Below, piece after piece: positions 46,485 to 59,371 of a DNA stretch of 64,000 nucleotides (position 1 is the stretch's first letter; every line of letters begins with the position of its first letter). This DNA is from Cocos nucifera (Eukaryota > Streptophyta > Magnoliopsida > Arecales > Arecaceae). The notes under the pieces are model-generated. The model did not search any database. It was given only the letters and a program-made list of their open reading frames with translations, and was not told the DNA's origin. Position numbers and translations under genes: made by a program. The stretch lies in assembly GCA_006176705.1 (NCBI GenBank), contig QRFJ01000785.1, forward strand, positions 124,001 to 188,000, in the 5' to 3' direction.

Positions 46485-47920
46485 ATGGCTAAAAATCCTA
46501 AAGAACTACCTAGGCAGATGAAGGAATATTTTATTCCTTTCACCTATAACCCATTGACTTGTATCCATTTACCTGATATTCCTACTAGTCATTATGAAAT
46601 CAAATCGACCACAATCCAAATGCTTCCATCTTTCTATGGAAACACCAATAAAGATTCTTATAAGCATCTCAATGAATTTTTAAAAATTTACTCTACGATG
46701 AAATCCAAAATTTTTCTGATGATGTTCTTAGACTGATCTTATTCTTCTTTTCATTAAAGGACAAAGCCAAGCACTGGCTTGGTACAATAGGAAGACCAAT
46801 CAAAACTTGGGCTGAATTATAATATGAATTTTTTAAGAAATTTTATCCCATAAGCCAAACCAACATCATGAGGTGAGCCATCACTGGATTTGCTCAGCTT
46901 TCAGGGAAACAAATTCATGAGTTATGGGAAAGACTTAAGAAACTTCTTAGAAAATGTCCGCATCATGATCTATCTAAGTAGCAAATCATTCAAGCTTTCT
47001 ATGAGGATTTAGAAGATCATTATAGACAGATGGTAGATGCATCTTATGGAGGTGCATTCATAAACAAGAGTGAGGATGAAGCCTATGCATTGTTTGAAAT
47101 CTTAAGTGAAAACTTAATTAACCATGTTTCATTATCTTTCTATCAAAAGTGAACAGGAATCTATGATCCAAAATTCAGTTCTAAGATTGATTTAAACTTG
47201 ATAAATAAAGTAGACCTGCTTGCCCAGAAATTAGATCAATTCCTAATCCTAGGCCAATAATTTTTTATACAATACACATCATCCTTTAATTATCAAGAAA
47301 TTTGTTCTATTTATACTAGCCCAGCCCATCATGTGAGTGAATGTGCTATAGTTGTATAATTTCCGTCTTTCATTTAAGAACAAGTTCAAGCCACACAAGG
47401 CTACTCTAAGCCAATAATGACCCATTTTCAAATACATATAACCTGGGTTGGAGGAACCATTTTAATTTGTCTTGAATACCTCAACAAACTCAAGCTCAGA
47501 TCCAAATTTTACCTATCTAAAATTATTAAAATAGGCTCCAATACTATAACTATACCTATAGTAGTGATCAGCCTAGTTAGTCTACCCAGCCATCATTTTA
47601 TAATTAGCCCTCATACCTACTCCTTAACAAATCAATCTAGTTGACAGTAGATTTAATCAATTTCAATAATTATTTTTGACTCAACAGGAATCCATCATCA
47701 AGCTAGAAGTACAAATAGAACATTTAACTGAGTCTAACATGAGGAGAGAACTAGGTCAATTATCGAGCCAACCGACTCTTAACAATCCACCTATTGTCTA
47801 TCAACCATCTGGACCAAATTATCAATCAAATGTCCAACTTAAGAATCCTCAATTTGAGAATGCTAAAATTATTTTTGAACTTAGACTAGTACTGATGCTA
47901 GCCAAAATAAACATATAGAA
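46485..47920 (+). pseudogene. gag: gag of the Athila-like element (broken)
   Basis: The first block (MAKNPKELPRQMKEY...) leads into YEIKSTTIQMLPSFYG and YKHLNEFLKIYSTM, which fit the retrotransposon gag core. After a shift come DKAKHWLG, FKKFYPISQTNIMR, LWERLKKLLRKCPHH and SPAHHVSEC. Next are NDPFSNTYNLGWRNH-like and QQESIIKLEVQIEHLTESN, a typical Athila gag tail. Frame shifts lie near 46730 and 47440, and several TAG/TAA stops occur. Confidence 0.7.
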
Positions 47921-48049
47921 GAATGAGTTAGTACTAAAACTAACCATATAGAATAACCTAAGCTAGGAACTGGTACCGATGCTGGTTCCAATATAAATGA
48001 GATAGATAAAGGTAAGAAGAGAGCAGATGAATTACTAGAGACCTATAAA

Positions 48050-48420
48050 CCTAAAGTCCTATTTTCTTCAATCTTAGAAGCCGGTTCTTCACACATAAAG
48101 TAAGCGGCATGTAACAAAGAGCCAATGGATTTATTTAAGCATGATCATATTAGTTTATCTCCAAAACTGAAGCCACTTTTAGATATCCTCCTAGTACCCA
48201 TTACATCAAATTTAACTTCTAATACAAAAACTCAATTCATGAGCATTTTAGAAGAATAAATAGGAGAAATTTTGGAGAAACAAGGGTCTAAGATTTGGGT
48301 TGCAAGCTATGTTCCTAAAATTAACAATGAATATATTAATAAAGAGATCATAAACTATCTTCCTAAGATTGGCAATCTAAAATCATTGAAATTTGTCAAT
48401 CCAGTATTTGAAATGGGATA
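48050..48420 (+). pseudogene. Unrecognised frame after Athila-like gag
   Basis: One frame of about 124 codons has only two internal stops (TAA near 48101 and 48258). It starts KPKVLFSSILEAGSS, resembling the YKPKVPFPS stretch that ends Athila gag. It then runs LFKHDHISLSPKLKPLLD, GEILEKQGSKIWVASYVPK, INKEIINYLPKIGNLKSL and stops at 48420. The second half matches no retroelement domain I know. It occupies the place where protease and pol should begin. Confidence 0.4.
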
Positions 48421-48589
48421 GATAAGCTACATTATGTCTGGCTGAAGATGGTAAACTTAGTACTTGTTGAGAGGCAACCCAACATTTAGTTTTCTTGCAT
48501 CTAATTTATTTTTTAAATTTATTTTCTTTTTAGATCATGTTGAATAAAGTTAGAGGGATAGTCAAATTTTCAAAATCATGTTGGACCAT

Positions 48590-48909
48590 TACTATTACAA
48601 AATGGGACTACGGCAGTACTTACTATTGCAGTGATTTTGAAAATCACTATCATAGACTCTACGATAGTGGTTACCTATAACCACTATCATAAGTCGATCT
48701 ATAGCAGTGGTTACATAAAATCGCTTCAATAGATCATCCTATAGCAGCGGTTTACAATAACCGCTATCACAGGTTAGTCCTATAGCAGTGGTTAATCAAC
48801 CGCTACTATAGATCCTACCATAGATCGGATCTATGGTAGTGGTTAGGTATAATCACTATAATAGACTGGATCTATGACAGCGGTTAATCAAAATTATTGC
48901 TATAGATTT
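48590..48909 (+). repeat. Left subterminal repeats of CACTA-3
   Basis: Words such as TATAGCAGTGGTTA, CTATGACAGCGGTTA and their complements (AACCACTATCATAG) recur every 30-40 bases in both orientations. The motif differs from the TTAGCGATGG words of CACTA-1, so this is a different CACTA family. The array resumes after copia copy B at 59292. Confidence 0.75.
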
Positions 48910-51162
48910 TGTTAGATATGTGTGCCCTAGAAGCCAGATTGGCTGACACTTATAACATACTTCTAAGGATAAAATTATAATTTTAATTATAAATAATAAA
49001 ATAGATTATTTTCTATTACAGTGTGTATTTGAAAGTGTCTGTGATACATTCCTTGAGTTAATGATAATGATAGTTTATATTTTCAAAAGTTAAAAATTTA
49101 AGACATAAATTTTCATTATTAACTCATAAAATGCTTCCGACCATAGGATCATCATGAGGATGGTGATTGATCCGAAAGGTTGGTGTACGATCGCTTCTTT
49201 TAGATAGATAAGTCTTGAGTCTATGGTATAGAAACATTGGAATGAGAGTACAGGTACTCATTAGAGAATGAGGGCACTGAGCATGACCACCTCGAGCAGT
49301 CATGAGGAAGTCTACCTTCTCATCGATGATGGATCAAAGCTACAGTAGTATGTCTGATTCTTTGACCTGAGGTGCATCGACAGTTCATCTTAAGGGTGTT
49401 ATAGTTTGACTACACCATAACTCGATCTTCTAGATATTCAGAATTCTGAGATGTATGTTGGCTATAGCATGTTCATTATAGAAATTGGATTGCACCAATA
49501 GGAGATCTATTTATCTCGATAGATGAGGAGTAGCCCTATGATGATCATGAGAATCAAGTCCATAAGCCCATGGCTATGGCAGAGTGAAATAATAGAAAGA
49601 GTTTCTATTAGAATTTTCACATTGGACTTGAATCGAATAATTAATTCATATGACGCATATTAGGATTTGATGAGATTACCTTAACCCTAATCCAGTCGGA
49701 GCTCAAGATAGAGGAACTTAATCATATAGATAACTATACTGAGAGGTTCGCTTTCAGTTCTGATGGATTGTCACTATATGCTGCTAGGTGTCACTGATGG
49801 ATTTTGGAAGTAATTAAAATGATTTGGATGATTGATCATACTAGTTATTTGAATAAGAAAAGTTCTGATCTATTGGAAGGTATTTCGATGATATCGATGA
49901 TCGAGATCATGACATATCCCATTATCATATGAAACTGAACCTAACTGGATCACATAAACAAGAGTTTGGATCTGGATATCATCAATTAGATTAATTCAGT
50001 TCAATTGATTTGAATAAGATTCAATTAGGTTCAAGAAAATCATGCTAGCACATAATTGAGCCTAATGTTCTTCTTTAATAATCATTAAAGCTTGTCTTGA
50101 TTGAGCCAAATGTGTTTGGGCTCACTTAAAAATTTTTATTTAGTCTGACTGGAACTTGTCCAGATCAAAAAAGGATTGTCTTAATTTATGAGATAAATTT
50201 AAGATAACACCTGCCATTTTTCATCATCTGCTAAATCTTATCTTCGGATATTGGTCAAATATTGATCTTAGATACTTAGACATCTATCCATATATCGTAC
50301 ACCCATAGGAGAAAACCTGAGGACTTGTCCTCCTACTAAAAGATAGATAGAAAAGGGGTGCATGCCTAGGGAGGTGTGCACCTCCTGAGGATAGAAGATG
50401 GAGTCCCATACAGATGGGACTCCAGTTGCTTTAGGGGATTAAATTAGGTGGCTCCAAGAAGACTTGTTTGACCCAGTCTTGGCACCACCTAAGGAGAGTT
50501 TTGAGGGTCTCTAATCTGATTGGATCAAATTATGTCATTTCATCAATTAATTTTAGATCTGATTGTACAAAGGATCGTAATTAGTCAGGATGATGTGGCA
50601 CTGCATGGCGCAGTAGGGTCTATATAAACCCTGTCTGCATCTAGAATTTAATTCTTCTGACTTTAGCCTATGCCACATAGCCCCTCTTCCTTCTTCTTCA
50701 TGCCACCCTCTGATCCTCTCTTTCCTCTCCACGCCCAAGGGATTTTTGGGCATGAAGAAGGTGTGATCCAAGCAAGATGCCGGGAAAGGAAGAAGGCAGC
50801 ACTGGTGCAAGAGACAATGGCTATTCTTCAAAAGCCATTTTGAAGACCTTCAAGATCAGATCTAGATCTAATTTTTGGAAGATTGATTGAGAAGAAGAAC
50901 ATCTTCAGATCCTGCCTGAGTGGTGCTACTTCTAGAACCTCAGGCAAACATCGGGATCATCACAGGATAATTGGATTATCCAAAATAAAGATATAATTAA
51001 ATTAGATTTAATTTTAATTTTTATTTTTATTATTAGATTAATAAGATTAGATTTGAAGAGTCTCAAATCTGATTAGGATCTGAGAGAAAAATTTTTAAAA
51101 TATTTCTTCTGATCCAATCAGATCTAAATGAACTTGATCCGAAAAATATTTTTTTTCTTTCA
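48910..51162 (+). repeat. 5' LTR of copia copy B
   Basis: It begins TGTTAGATATGTGTGCCC and ends TTCTTTCA. The TATA box TATATAAACC is at 50621-50630. It matches 57008-59291 with many scattered differences, and the copy A LTRs in reverse orientation. Confidence 0.9.
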
Positions 51163-51164
51163 AC

Positions 51165-51176
51165 TAGTACCAGAGC
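51165..51176 (+). other. Primer-binding site of copia copy B
   Basis: TAGTACCAGAGC differs from TGGTATCAGAGC at two positions and stands two bases after the LTR, as in copy A. Confidence 0.8.
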
Positions 51177-53045
51177 CAGATTTCATAATTCATTAGATCT
51201 AATTTTAATTTATTTTTAATCTAATAATTAGATGATTTTAAATGTTACATTAGATATGATTAGATCTAAAATTAAAAAAAATTAAAAATTGAATAATCTA
51301 GATCTAAGATGTATGAGATACATGACTAGACTAAGAATAGAATTATTCTATGTATAGTCTAGCATGATCATAATTTTAATTTAATTAATTATAATTTTTA
51401 AATTTATTTATTTATTATTTTATGATATTATAAATATTATAATTAGATTTAAAAAATAGAAAATAAATTTATTTAATTTATTCATATGAGATATGATAGA
51501 TGTATGTTTAGACTAGTTATAGAATAGTTCTACAAATTTTTTTAGAATAAATTTTAATTTGATATGATCAAATTTAAATCTTATTTTTTAAATATTTATG
51601 AGATAATTTAAATCTAAAAATATGCATAATATGATATATGAGATGTATGCAAAATATATTTTTAGTTAGATTAATTTTTATATATGTGATATATGATGTA
51701 GATCTAACTAGTTTTGTAGATTTATCATGTTTCTGATTAAGGCATTTTCCTTGGCTGTCCAATCATAAGAACGAAATAGGATTTAAAGACCCTCTCCTCC
51801 CATTCGATGGGGTGTTCTTATGGTGTATAGGGATGCTGCGCGTTCGACTTTAATCAGAAATCAAAACTTATTTTCTATAAAATCCTAGATCCTGAAATCC
51901 TAGAATTTTATATACATATTTTGTTTATGAACCCTAAACTTAATTGAGAATTAAGATTATGAAATATATTAGATCTAAAATTAAAAATTTTTAGATCTAA
52001 GACATATTCTTAAAATTGGATTCGGACTTGGGTAGCTCAATTAGGTCTAGCGATTGATCAAACCAAATCAAGAGTTAGTTAGATAGGATCAAGAGTACTT
52101 AAATTGACCAGCCTAATAGGATTAAGTCTAGGTCAAGATCAAGTCACATGAGTGATCGATCAAGTTAAGACCTAATTAGGCACAATGGTTAGAGTCTGGA
52201 TTGTAGGCTAACCCAATTGATTCTGGCTCAACAATTTGGTGTCTAAGGTAAGTTTAGCAGATACGATCAATTAATTTTTAATTAGGAGCTACTCGACTCG
52301 AATGCATTCTTATCTAGTTAATGGCATATCCCTTCCACCGATCTCACTTACCTGACCATGTTTGTCGACCCAGTCCTGATCTAAGGTGGCTAACAATCCG
52401 AGCTAACCCATGCCACTAGGTTTGTCATAATGGTTATGGCTATGTCAAGTCAAGTTTAAAGATATCTAAATCAAATCTTTCTAAGAAAAGATTAAGTCTA
52501 AGATCTTCCACCATTGTAGATGTACGGATCCTTCCCGGGGTTGATTATTCTTGGCTGATCATAGTAGTTCAGTTGCACCAAAAAGATGCAACTATGTCTA
52601 TTAGGCATTGGATGTTATGGACTGGAGGATGGATTGGGCTTAATATTTCGGATATGGTGAGAGACCCAATTAGGAATCCAATCTATGCAAATGATGGATC
52701 TGACTTAACTAAGGAGTGGATCAATATTCTAGGCATGGTGAGATTCATGAATTAGAGATCAAGTCTAGGTGCACCATGATTAGAGAATCATTGGACAAGA
52801 GTTGTTCACTCATTAGCTAATCCATCACCAATAAATGTTAGGTGAGATAATGAGTCAGTTGGTGGGACTGCACCATCTACTAAAAATCAGTAATCATGGA
52901 GATTTTCGTATCTCTACAGAGGAAGTGTAGGGATCCAAAAAAATAATGAAAGCTAATTTTTTTAAAAATCAAACTCCTAAACAAATTGGTCAAATCTTAA
53001 TTACAAAATCTAACTAGAAATTTTGACTCTCTATAGAAAAAAAAA
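51177..53045 (+). other. 5' leader of copia copy B
   Basis: This is the counterpart of the copy A leader. It is AT-rich at first, then has about 1 kb of mixed sequence. A 60-codon frame at 52573-52755 is chance. No gene is supported. Confidence 0.7.
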
Positions 53046-54110
53046 ATATTTGCGTCCAACCCACTAGCCCATATCCTGGACATCCATAGACTGACCAGAC
53101 CCAATTATAAGGATTGACTCCAAAACTTCAAAATTATTTTGGATTTTGAGAAGTTGACTAATGTATTGGACTAGGATCCTCCCACCTTACCAGCTCGTCC
53201 ATCTACTAAACAGAGAGCATCTCTTGATAAATGGATGGATGAAGATAATAAGGCAAGATACTACATGTTGGGCTTGATGTCTGATGAGCTTCAATGCTAA
53301 TATGAAGATATCAAGATTGTCTGCCAAATATTGGCTCACCTACAAGAGTTGTTTGATGAACGGAGTTGCATAGCCAAATATCAGATCACTAAATGACTAT
53401 TTAAGGCTAAAATACGTGATGAGCAGTCAGTCCAAGATTATTGTCTAATGATGATCAAAGATTTGGAAGAGCTTGAGAAGCTTGGAGTGAAGTTAGACCA
53501 GAATCTGCAGAATGATATAATTCTGCAATCCTTGACTGATATGTATGGACAGTTCATCATGAACTATCATATGTATAAACTTTAGAATACTCTGGCCAAG
53601 CTTATGTATATGCTGGTTACTACTGAGCTTTCTATGAAAGATTCTAAAGGCTCAATACTTGCTATGGAATGGACTTCTTCCAAGAGAAATTTTTTGGAAA
53701 GAAGAAGAAGTCTATGAAAAAATAGAAGATGGAATGTGGAAAGAAAAAGAAGGGGAGAGCTAAAGAAGAAAGCCATTGATAAAAAAAAGTGTTTTCATTG
53801 TAATACTGACGGTCACTGAAAGCGGAACTGCCCTACATACCTGGCCATCCTGAAGAATAAGAAGAAGACAGGTCCTTCTAGAGGTATGCTCATTATTGAA
53901 TCTAACCTTACGATTTTTTTTGCATCTAGTTGGGTGCTTGACTCTGGTTTTAGTACTCATTTATGCACTTTCATGCAAGGTCTTGAGGATAGCAGGAGGC
54001 TGAGGGATGGTGAAATGATCCTATGCATCAAAAATGAAGCAAGAATTGCTACTGTGACCGTGGGAACCTACCCTCTTCGACTACTATCTAGTTAGATTTA
54101 GTACTTAGGA
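53046..54110 (+). pseudogene. gag: gag and protease of copia copy B (broken)
   Basis: The frame matches copy A gag but starts ATA at 53046-53048 where copy A has ATG. Stops replace Trp and Gln (for example TGA in the KDWL position and TAA at QCQ). The zinc knuckle CFHCNTDGH is followed by a TGA for Trp near 53818. The protease motif SSWVLDSGFSTHLC keeps DSG (Asp at 53940-53942). Confidence 0.85.
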
Positions 54111-55190
54111 ATTATTATTATGTGCCTGCTGTAAATAGGAATTTGATTTCTATTTCATGTTTAGCACAAGAAGGCTATATAATTAATTTTCTTAAGGATC
54201 ATTATAATATTCTTTATGGAAGAAATAAAATTGCAAGTGGTTTTCTTATTAACGGTATCTACCAGTTACATATTGATGTATCTATCTTTAATATCGAGCA
54301 AAATGTGAATGCCATAATATCAAAATGATCTAGAAATAATCTAAATGATAGGTATCTATGGCACCTAAGGCTAGGTCATATAGCAGAAGATAAGATTAAC
54401 AAATTGGAGAAAATTGGACTATTGAGTCCGTTGATTTTTGAGTCATATCCAACTTGTGAATCATGTCTTCATGGCAAAATGACTAAGCTTTCTTTTATAG
54501 GACATGGAGAAAGGGCCATGCAACTACTTGTCCTAGTACATACTGATGTGTGCGGTCCATTTGATATGCCGGCTAGAGGCAATTTTGACTACTTTATAAT
54601 CTTTATCGATAATTTATCTCGGTATGGGTATGTGTATCTTATGAGACATAAGTCTGAAGGCTTTGAAAAGTTTAAGAAATTTAGACATGAAGTTGAAAAA
54701 TAAACTGAAAAATCTATTAAAGTTCTTCGATCAGATCGAGGAGGTGAATACCTTAGTCAAGAATTTTTGAACTATCTCAAGCAAAATGATATAGTCTCTC
54801 AATAAACTCCACCTAGAACATCTCAACTCAATGGAGCTTCAGAATGAAGGAACCAGACCCTATTAGATATGGTCCGATCCATGATGAGCTTCACAGACCT
54901 TTCTAATTTTTTTGGGGGACATAGTCTGTTAATTGCTATATATTTATTGAATAGGGTTCCTTCTAAAATCATTCCTACCACACCGTATGAGATATGACAT
55001 GGTAAGAAATCAAGTCTATGTCATCTCAGAATTTGGAGTTGTCCGGCTCATGTCAAAAGACAAGCAGACAAGTTAGACTATAGATCCTTTAGAGCTCGAT
55101 TCATAGGATATCCTAAAGAATTATTTTGATATTATTTCTACATTCCAGAAGACCACAATGTGATTATGAGTCGGCATGCCATCTTTCTTG
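54111..55190 (+). pseudogene. Integrase of copia copy B (broken)
   Basis: GAG-pre-integrase reads YLWHLRLGHIAEDKINKLEK with CESCLHGK. The core has HTDVCGPF near 54540, RSDRGGEYLS near 54728 and NGASE with the catalytic Glu at 54842-54844, directly followed by TGA for Trp. Downstream LLDMVRSMMSFTDL and TTPYEI are present. Other stops occur at KTEK and SQWT positions. Confidence 0.85.
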
Positions 55191-56979
55191 AAAAATAATT
55201 TATTCAAGATGGTGACATTGGAAAGCAAATCAAGCTCGAGAAGAAAATCTCACAAGAGCAATGAGCTAAGGACCATATGGAACCAAATCAGATTGAGCCA
55301 ATACAATCACTATCTCTACCTCATAGATCAAAAAGGGTTTTCCATCCCCCTGAGAGGTACTTAGGTACTATTTTAAAAAAAAGTAGAGAAAATATTTCTC
55401 GTAGGTAATGAATTCATGGTGATGATCTCAAAACCTATGATGTGGTGATATCGAATATCAACTCCGAGAAATGGTAAGAGGCAATGAAGTAAGAAATTGA
55501 CTCGATGCACTCAAACCAAGTCTGGACCATGGTAGATCTACCAAAAGGAATAATACCTATTGGGTGTAAATGGATCTATAAAAGAAAGATTGGTGCAGAT
55601 GGAAATGTGGAGACATTCAAAGCTAGATTAGTGGCAAAAGGGTATAGTCAGCGTGAAGGAATTGACTATCATGATATCTTTGCACCAGTAGCCATGCTAA
55701 AATTCATCCGTACATTGCTTGCTATTGTAGTCTATTTTGATTATGAAATATGGCAAATGAATATGAAAACGACATTCTTAAATGGATACCTTAAAAAAGA
55801 TATGTATATGGAATAGCCACTAGGTTTTACGTTCAGTGATGTTGATCACAAAGTATGTAAGCTGCAAAGATGTATATATGGACTTAAGCAAGCATCTCAA
55901 AGCTGGAATACTCATTTTAATGATGGGATCAAATTATTTGATTTCATAAAAAATGAGGAGGAACCATGTATTTTCAAAAAGGTCAGTGGAAGAGCTATTG
56001 TCTTCCTCATACTATACGTGGACGATATCCTTCTTATTGAAAATGATATTTTCATTTTGACCATAGTTAAAATATGGTTATCTAAAGAATTTTACATGAA
56101 AGATCTAGGAGAAGCATCCCTTATTCTAGGAATTAAGATCTATAGAGATTGACCGAATAGGATGCTAGGTTTTTCACAGAAGATGTACATAGAGAAAGTG
56201 CTAAAGAGGTTTAGTATGAAAAACTCCAAGAGAGAATTGGTACCCATCAGACATGGTATTCATCTCTCCAAGAAAATGTGTCCCAACACATCTAAGGAGA
56301 TTGAATGCATGAGCAAGATCCCTTATGCTTCAGCAATAGGGAGCCTCATGTATGCCATGTTATGTACACGACCTGATATAGCCCATGCTGTGAGTGTCAC
56401 GAGCATATATCAGTCGAATCTAAGTGAATAACACTGAACTTCTATGAAATGTATCTTTAAGTACTTAAGAAGAACTAAGGATATGATGTTGGTCTTGGTA
56501 ATGGAAAACTTCAAGTCTAGAGATATACAGACTCGAATTTTATGTCCGATATAGATGATCGAAAGTCGATATCTGAAAATTTATTTGTGTGTAATGATGA
56601 TGCTATCAGTTGGAAGAGTCCCAACCAGACAGTGATAGCAGATTCCACCATAGAAGTAGAGTACAACGCTACATCAGAAGCTGCAAAGGAGGCATTTTGG
56701 TATAAGAAGTTCACCGCAGAGATCGGAGTGATGCCATCGAATGCTATTCTTCTATACTGCGATAATATTGATGCCATAGCCCTTGCTAAGGAGCCAAGGT
56801 CTCATCAGAAATTTAAGCAAATCGAGCATCGATACCACCTCATCTACGATTATTTTGAGAAAGGTTACATCGAGATCAAGAGAGTGGACTCCGTAGACAA
56901 TATGGCAGACCCACTTACAATGCATTGGGCTAGCAGAAGATCGAAGCCCATCTTGAGAAGATGGGACTTAGATTTATAG
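55191..56979 (+). pseudogene. Reverse transcriptase and RNase H of copia copy B (broken)
   Basis: RT runs from the linker to HSNQVWTMVDLPKG, CKWIYKRKIGADGNVETF, ARLVAKGYSQREGIDY, NMKTTFLNGYL, a TAG for Gln near 55814, YGLKQASQSW and the catalytic YVDDI at 56014-56028. RNase H has MSDIDDRKSISENL, ISWKSPNQTVIADSTIEVEY, YCDNIDAIALAKEP and the end WDLDL-stop at 56979. A one-base loss near 56494 shifts the frame relative to copy A. Confidence 0.88.
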
Positions 56980-56993
56980 CCAATTGGCTTTAG

Positions 56994-57007
56994 GTCAAGT
57001 GGGAGTT
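56994..57007 (+). other. Polypurine tract of copia copy B
   Basis: TCAAGTGGGAGTT precedes the 3' LTR; copy A has AAGTGGGAGAT at this place. Confidence 0.85.
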
Positions 57008-59291
57008 TGTTAGATATGCGTGCCCTAGAAGCCAGATTGGCTGACACTTGTAATACACTTCTAAGAATAAAATTATAATTTTAACTATAAATAATAAAAT
57101 GGATTATTTTCTATCATAGTGTATATTTGAAAGTGTCTGTGATACATCCCTTGAGTTAATGATAATGATAGTTCATATTTTCAAGAGTTGAAAATTTAAG
57201 ACATGAATTTTTATTATTAACTCATAAAATGCTTCCGACCGTAGGATCATCATGAGGATGGTGATTGATCCAAAAGGTTGGCGTACGATCATTTTTTTTG
57301 GATAGATGAGTCTTGAGTCTATGGTGTAGAGACATCGAAGTGAGAGTATAGATACTCGTTAGAGAATGAGGGTACTGAGCATGACCACCTCGAGCAGTCA
57401 TGAGGAAGTCTACCTTTTCATCGATGACTGGATCAAAGCTGCAGTAGTGTGTCTGATTCTTTAACCTGAGGTGCATCGACAGTTCACCTTGAGATATTAT
57501 AGTTTAACTACACCATAACTCGATCTCTTAGTCATTCAAAATTCTAAGGTGTATGTTGGCTATAGCATATTCATTGTAGAAATTGGATTACACCAATAGG
57601 AGATCTATCTATCTCGGTAGATGAGGAGTAGCCTTATGATGATCATGAGAATCAAGTCCATAAGCCCATGGCTATGGCAGAGTGAAATAATAGAAAGAGT
57701 TTCTATTATGATTTTCATACTGAACTTGAATCGAATGATTAATTTATATGATAGATATTAGGATTTGACGAGATCACCTTAACCCTAATCTGGTTGGGGC
57801 ACAAGATAGAGGAACTTAATCACCCAGATAACTACATCGAGAGGTTTGCTTTCAGTTTTGATGGGTTGCCACCATATGTTGCTAGGTGTCACTGATGGAT
57901 TTTGGGAGCAATTAGAATGATTTGGATGATCGATCATACTAGTTGTCTGAATCAGAAAAGTTCTAATCCAATGAAAGGTATTTCGATGATGTCGATGATA
58001 GAGATCACGACATATCCCATTACCATACGAAACTGAACCTAACTAGATCACACAAACAAGAGTTTCGATCTGAATATCATCAATTGGATTAACCCAATTC
58101 AATTGATTTGAATAACATTCAATTAGGTTCAAGAAAATCATGCTAGCACATGATTAAGCCTAATGTTCTTCTTTAACAATCATTAAAGCTTATCTCGATT
58201 GAGACAAATATGTTTGGGCTCACTCAAAAATCTTTACTTGGTCTAACTGAAGCTTGTCCAGGTTAGAAAAGGGTTGTCTTAATTTATGAGATAAATTTGA
58301 GACAACATCTATCATTTTTCATCATCTGCTAAATCTTGTCTTCGAACATTAGTCAAATATTGACCTTGGATACTTAGACATCTGCCTATGTGTCATGCAC
58401 CCATAGGAGAGAACCTGGAGACTTGTCCTCATGCTAAAAGGCAGATAGGAAAGGGGTGCATGCCTAGGGAGGCGTGCACCCCATGAGGATGGAAGATGGA
58501 GTCCCATACAGATGGGACTCCAGTTGCTTCAGGGGATTAAATTAGGTGGTGCCAAGAAGATTTATTTGACTCAGTCTTAGCACCACCTAAGAAGAGTTTT
58601 GAGGGTCTCTAATCTAATTGGATCAGATGATGTCATTCCATCAATCATATTTAGATCTGATTACATAAAGGATCGTGATTAGCCAGGATGATGTGGCATT
58701 GCATGGCGCAGCAGGATCTATATAAACCCTATCTGTGCCTAAAATTTAATTCTTCTGACTTTAGCCTACGCCACATACCCCTCTCCCTCCTTCTCCATGC
58801 CACCCTCTAGTCCTCTCTTTCCTCTCCATGCCTAAGGGATTTTTGGGCACAAAGAAGGTGCGATCCAAGCAAGTGAAAGGCGCTAGAAAAGGAATAAGGC
58901 AGCACTGCTACAAGAGACAATGACTGTTCTTCAAAATCCATTTTGAAGACCTTCAAGATCAGATCTATATCTAATTTTTGGAGGATTGATTAAGAAGAAG
59001 AAGATCTTCAGATCCTGCCCGAGTGGATATCGGTAGAGGTCAAGCACTTGCGTGCCTACATCCAGAACCTCAGGCAGACATCAGGATATCATAGGATAAT
59101 TAGATTACCCAAAATAAAGATATAATTAAATTTAATTTATTTTTTATTTTTATTTTTATTATCAGATCAATATGATTAGATCTAAGGAGTCTCAAATTTG
59201 ATTAGGATCTTAGAAAAAAAATTTTAAAATATCTCTCTTAATCCAATTAGATCTGAATGAACCTAATTCCAAAAATAGATTTTTTCCTTCA
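57008..59291 (+). repeat. 3' LTR of copia copy B
   Basis: It is 2284 bases, begins TGTTAGATATGCGTGCCC and ends TTCCTTCA. The TATA box is at about 58719-58726. GATTC follows. Confidence 0.9.
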
Positions 59292-59371
59292 GATTCGACC
59301 TATAGAAATAGTTAGTTATAACCGTTATTAAAGGTTTGACCTATGGTAGCGAATTTATATAACCACTGCTA
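59292..59371 (+). repeat. CACTA-3 subterminal repeats, resumed
   Basis: Words like GACCTATGGTAGCGAATT and AACCACTGCTATA continue the array interrupted at 48909. Confidence 0.65.

Larger units (their letters stand above)
43585..48589 (+). mobile_element. Athila-like Ty3/gypsy element, 5' part
   Basis: The order is LTR (43585-45224), tRNA-Asp-type primer site, AT-rich leader, gag (46485-47920), an unrecognised frame (48050-48420) and a tail with GAGAGGCAACCCAACA. That tail type follows the coding region in many Athila-like elements. No RT or integrase lies between gag and the tail. CACTA-3 begins at 48590, so the 3' LTR is outside the window or lost. Confidence 0.7.
48910..59291 (+). mobile_element. 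Ty1/copia retrotransposon, copy B (degenerate)
   Basis: It is the same family as copy A but on the plus strand: LTRs at 48910-51162 and 57008-59291, primer site, leader, gag, protease, integrase, RT and RNase H. The flanks are GATTT (48905-48909) and GATTC (59292-59296), a duplication with one change. The gag start codon is ATA, many Trp and Gln codons are stops, and the LTRs differ clearly. It is older than copy A. Its RNase H is complete where copy A's is deleted. Confidence 0.9.

Noticed and set aside
57222..57476. 84-codon minus-strand frame similar to frames at 22749 and 30737
   Set aside because: It lies in the 3' LTR of copia copy B and matches the copy A LTRs as DNA repeat; no protein family.
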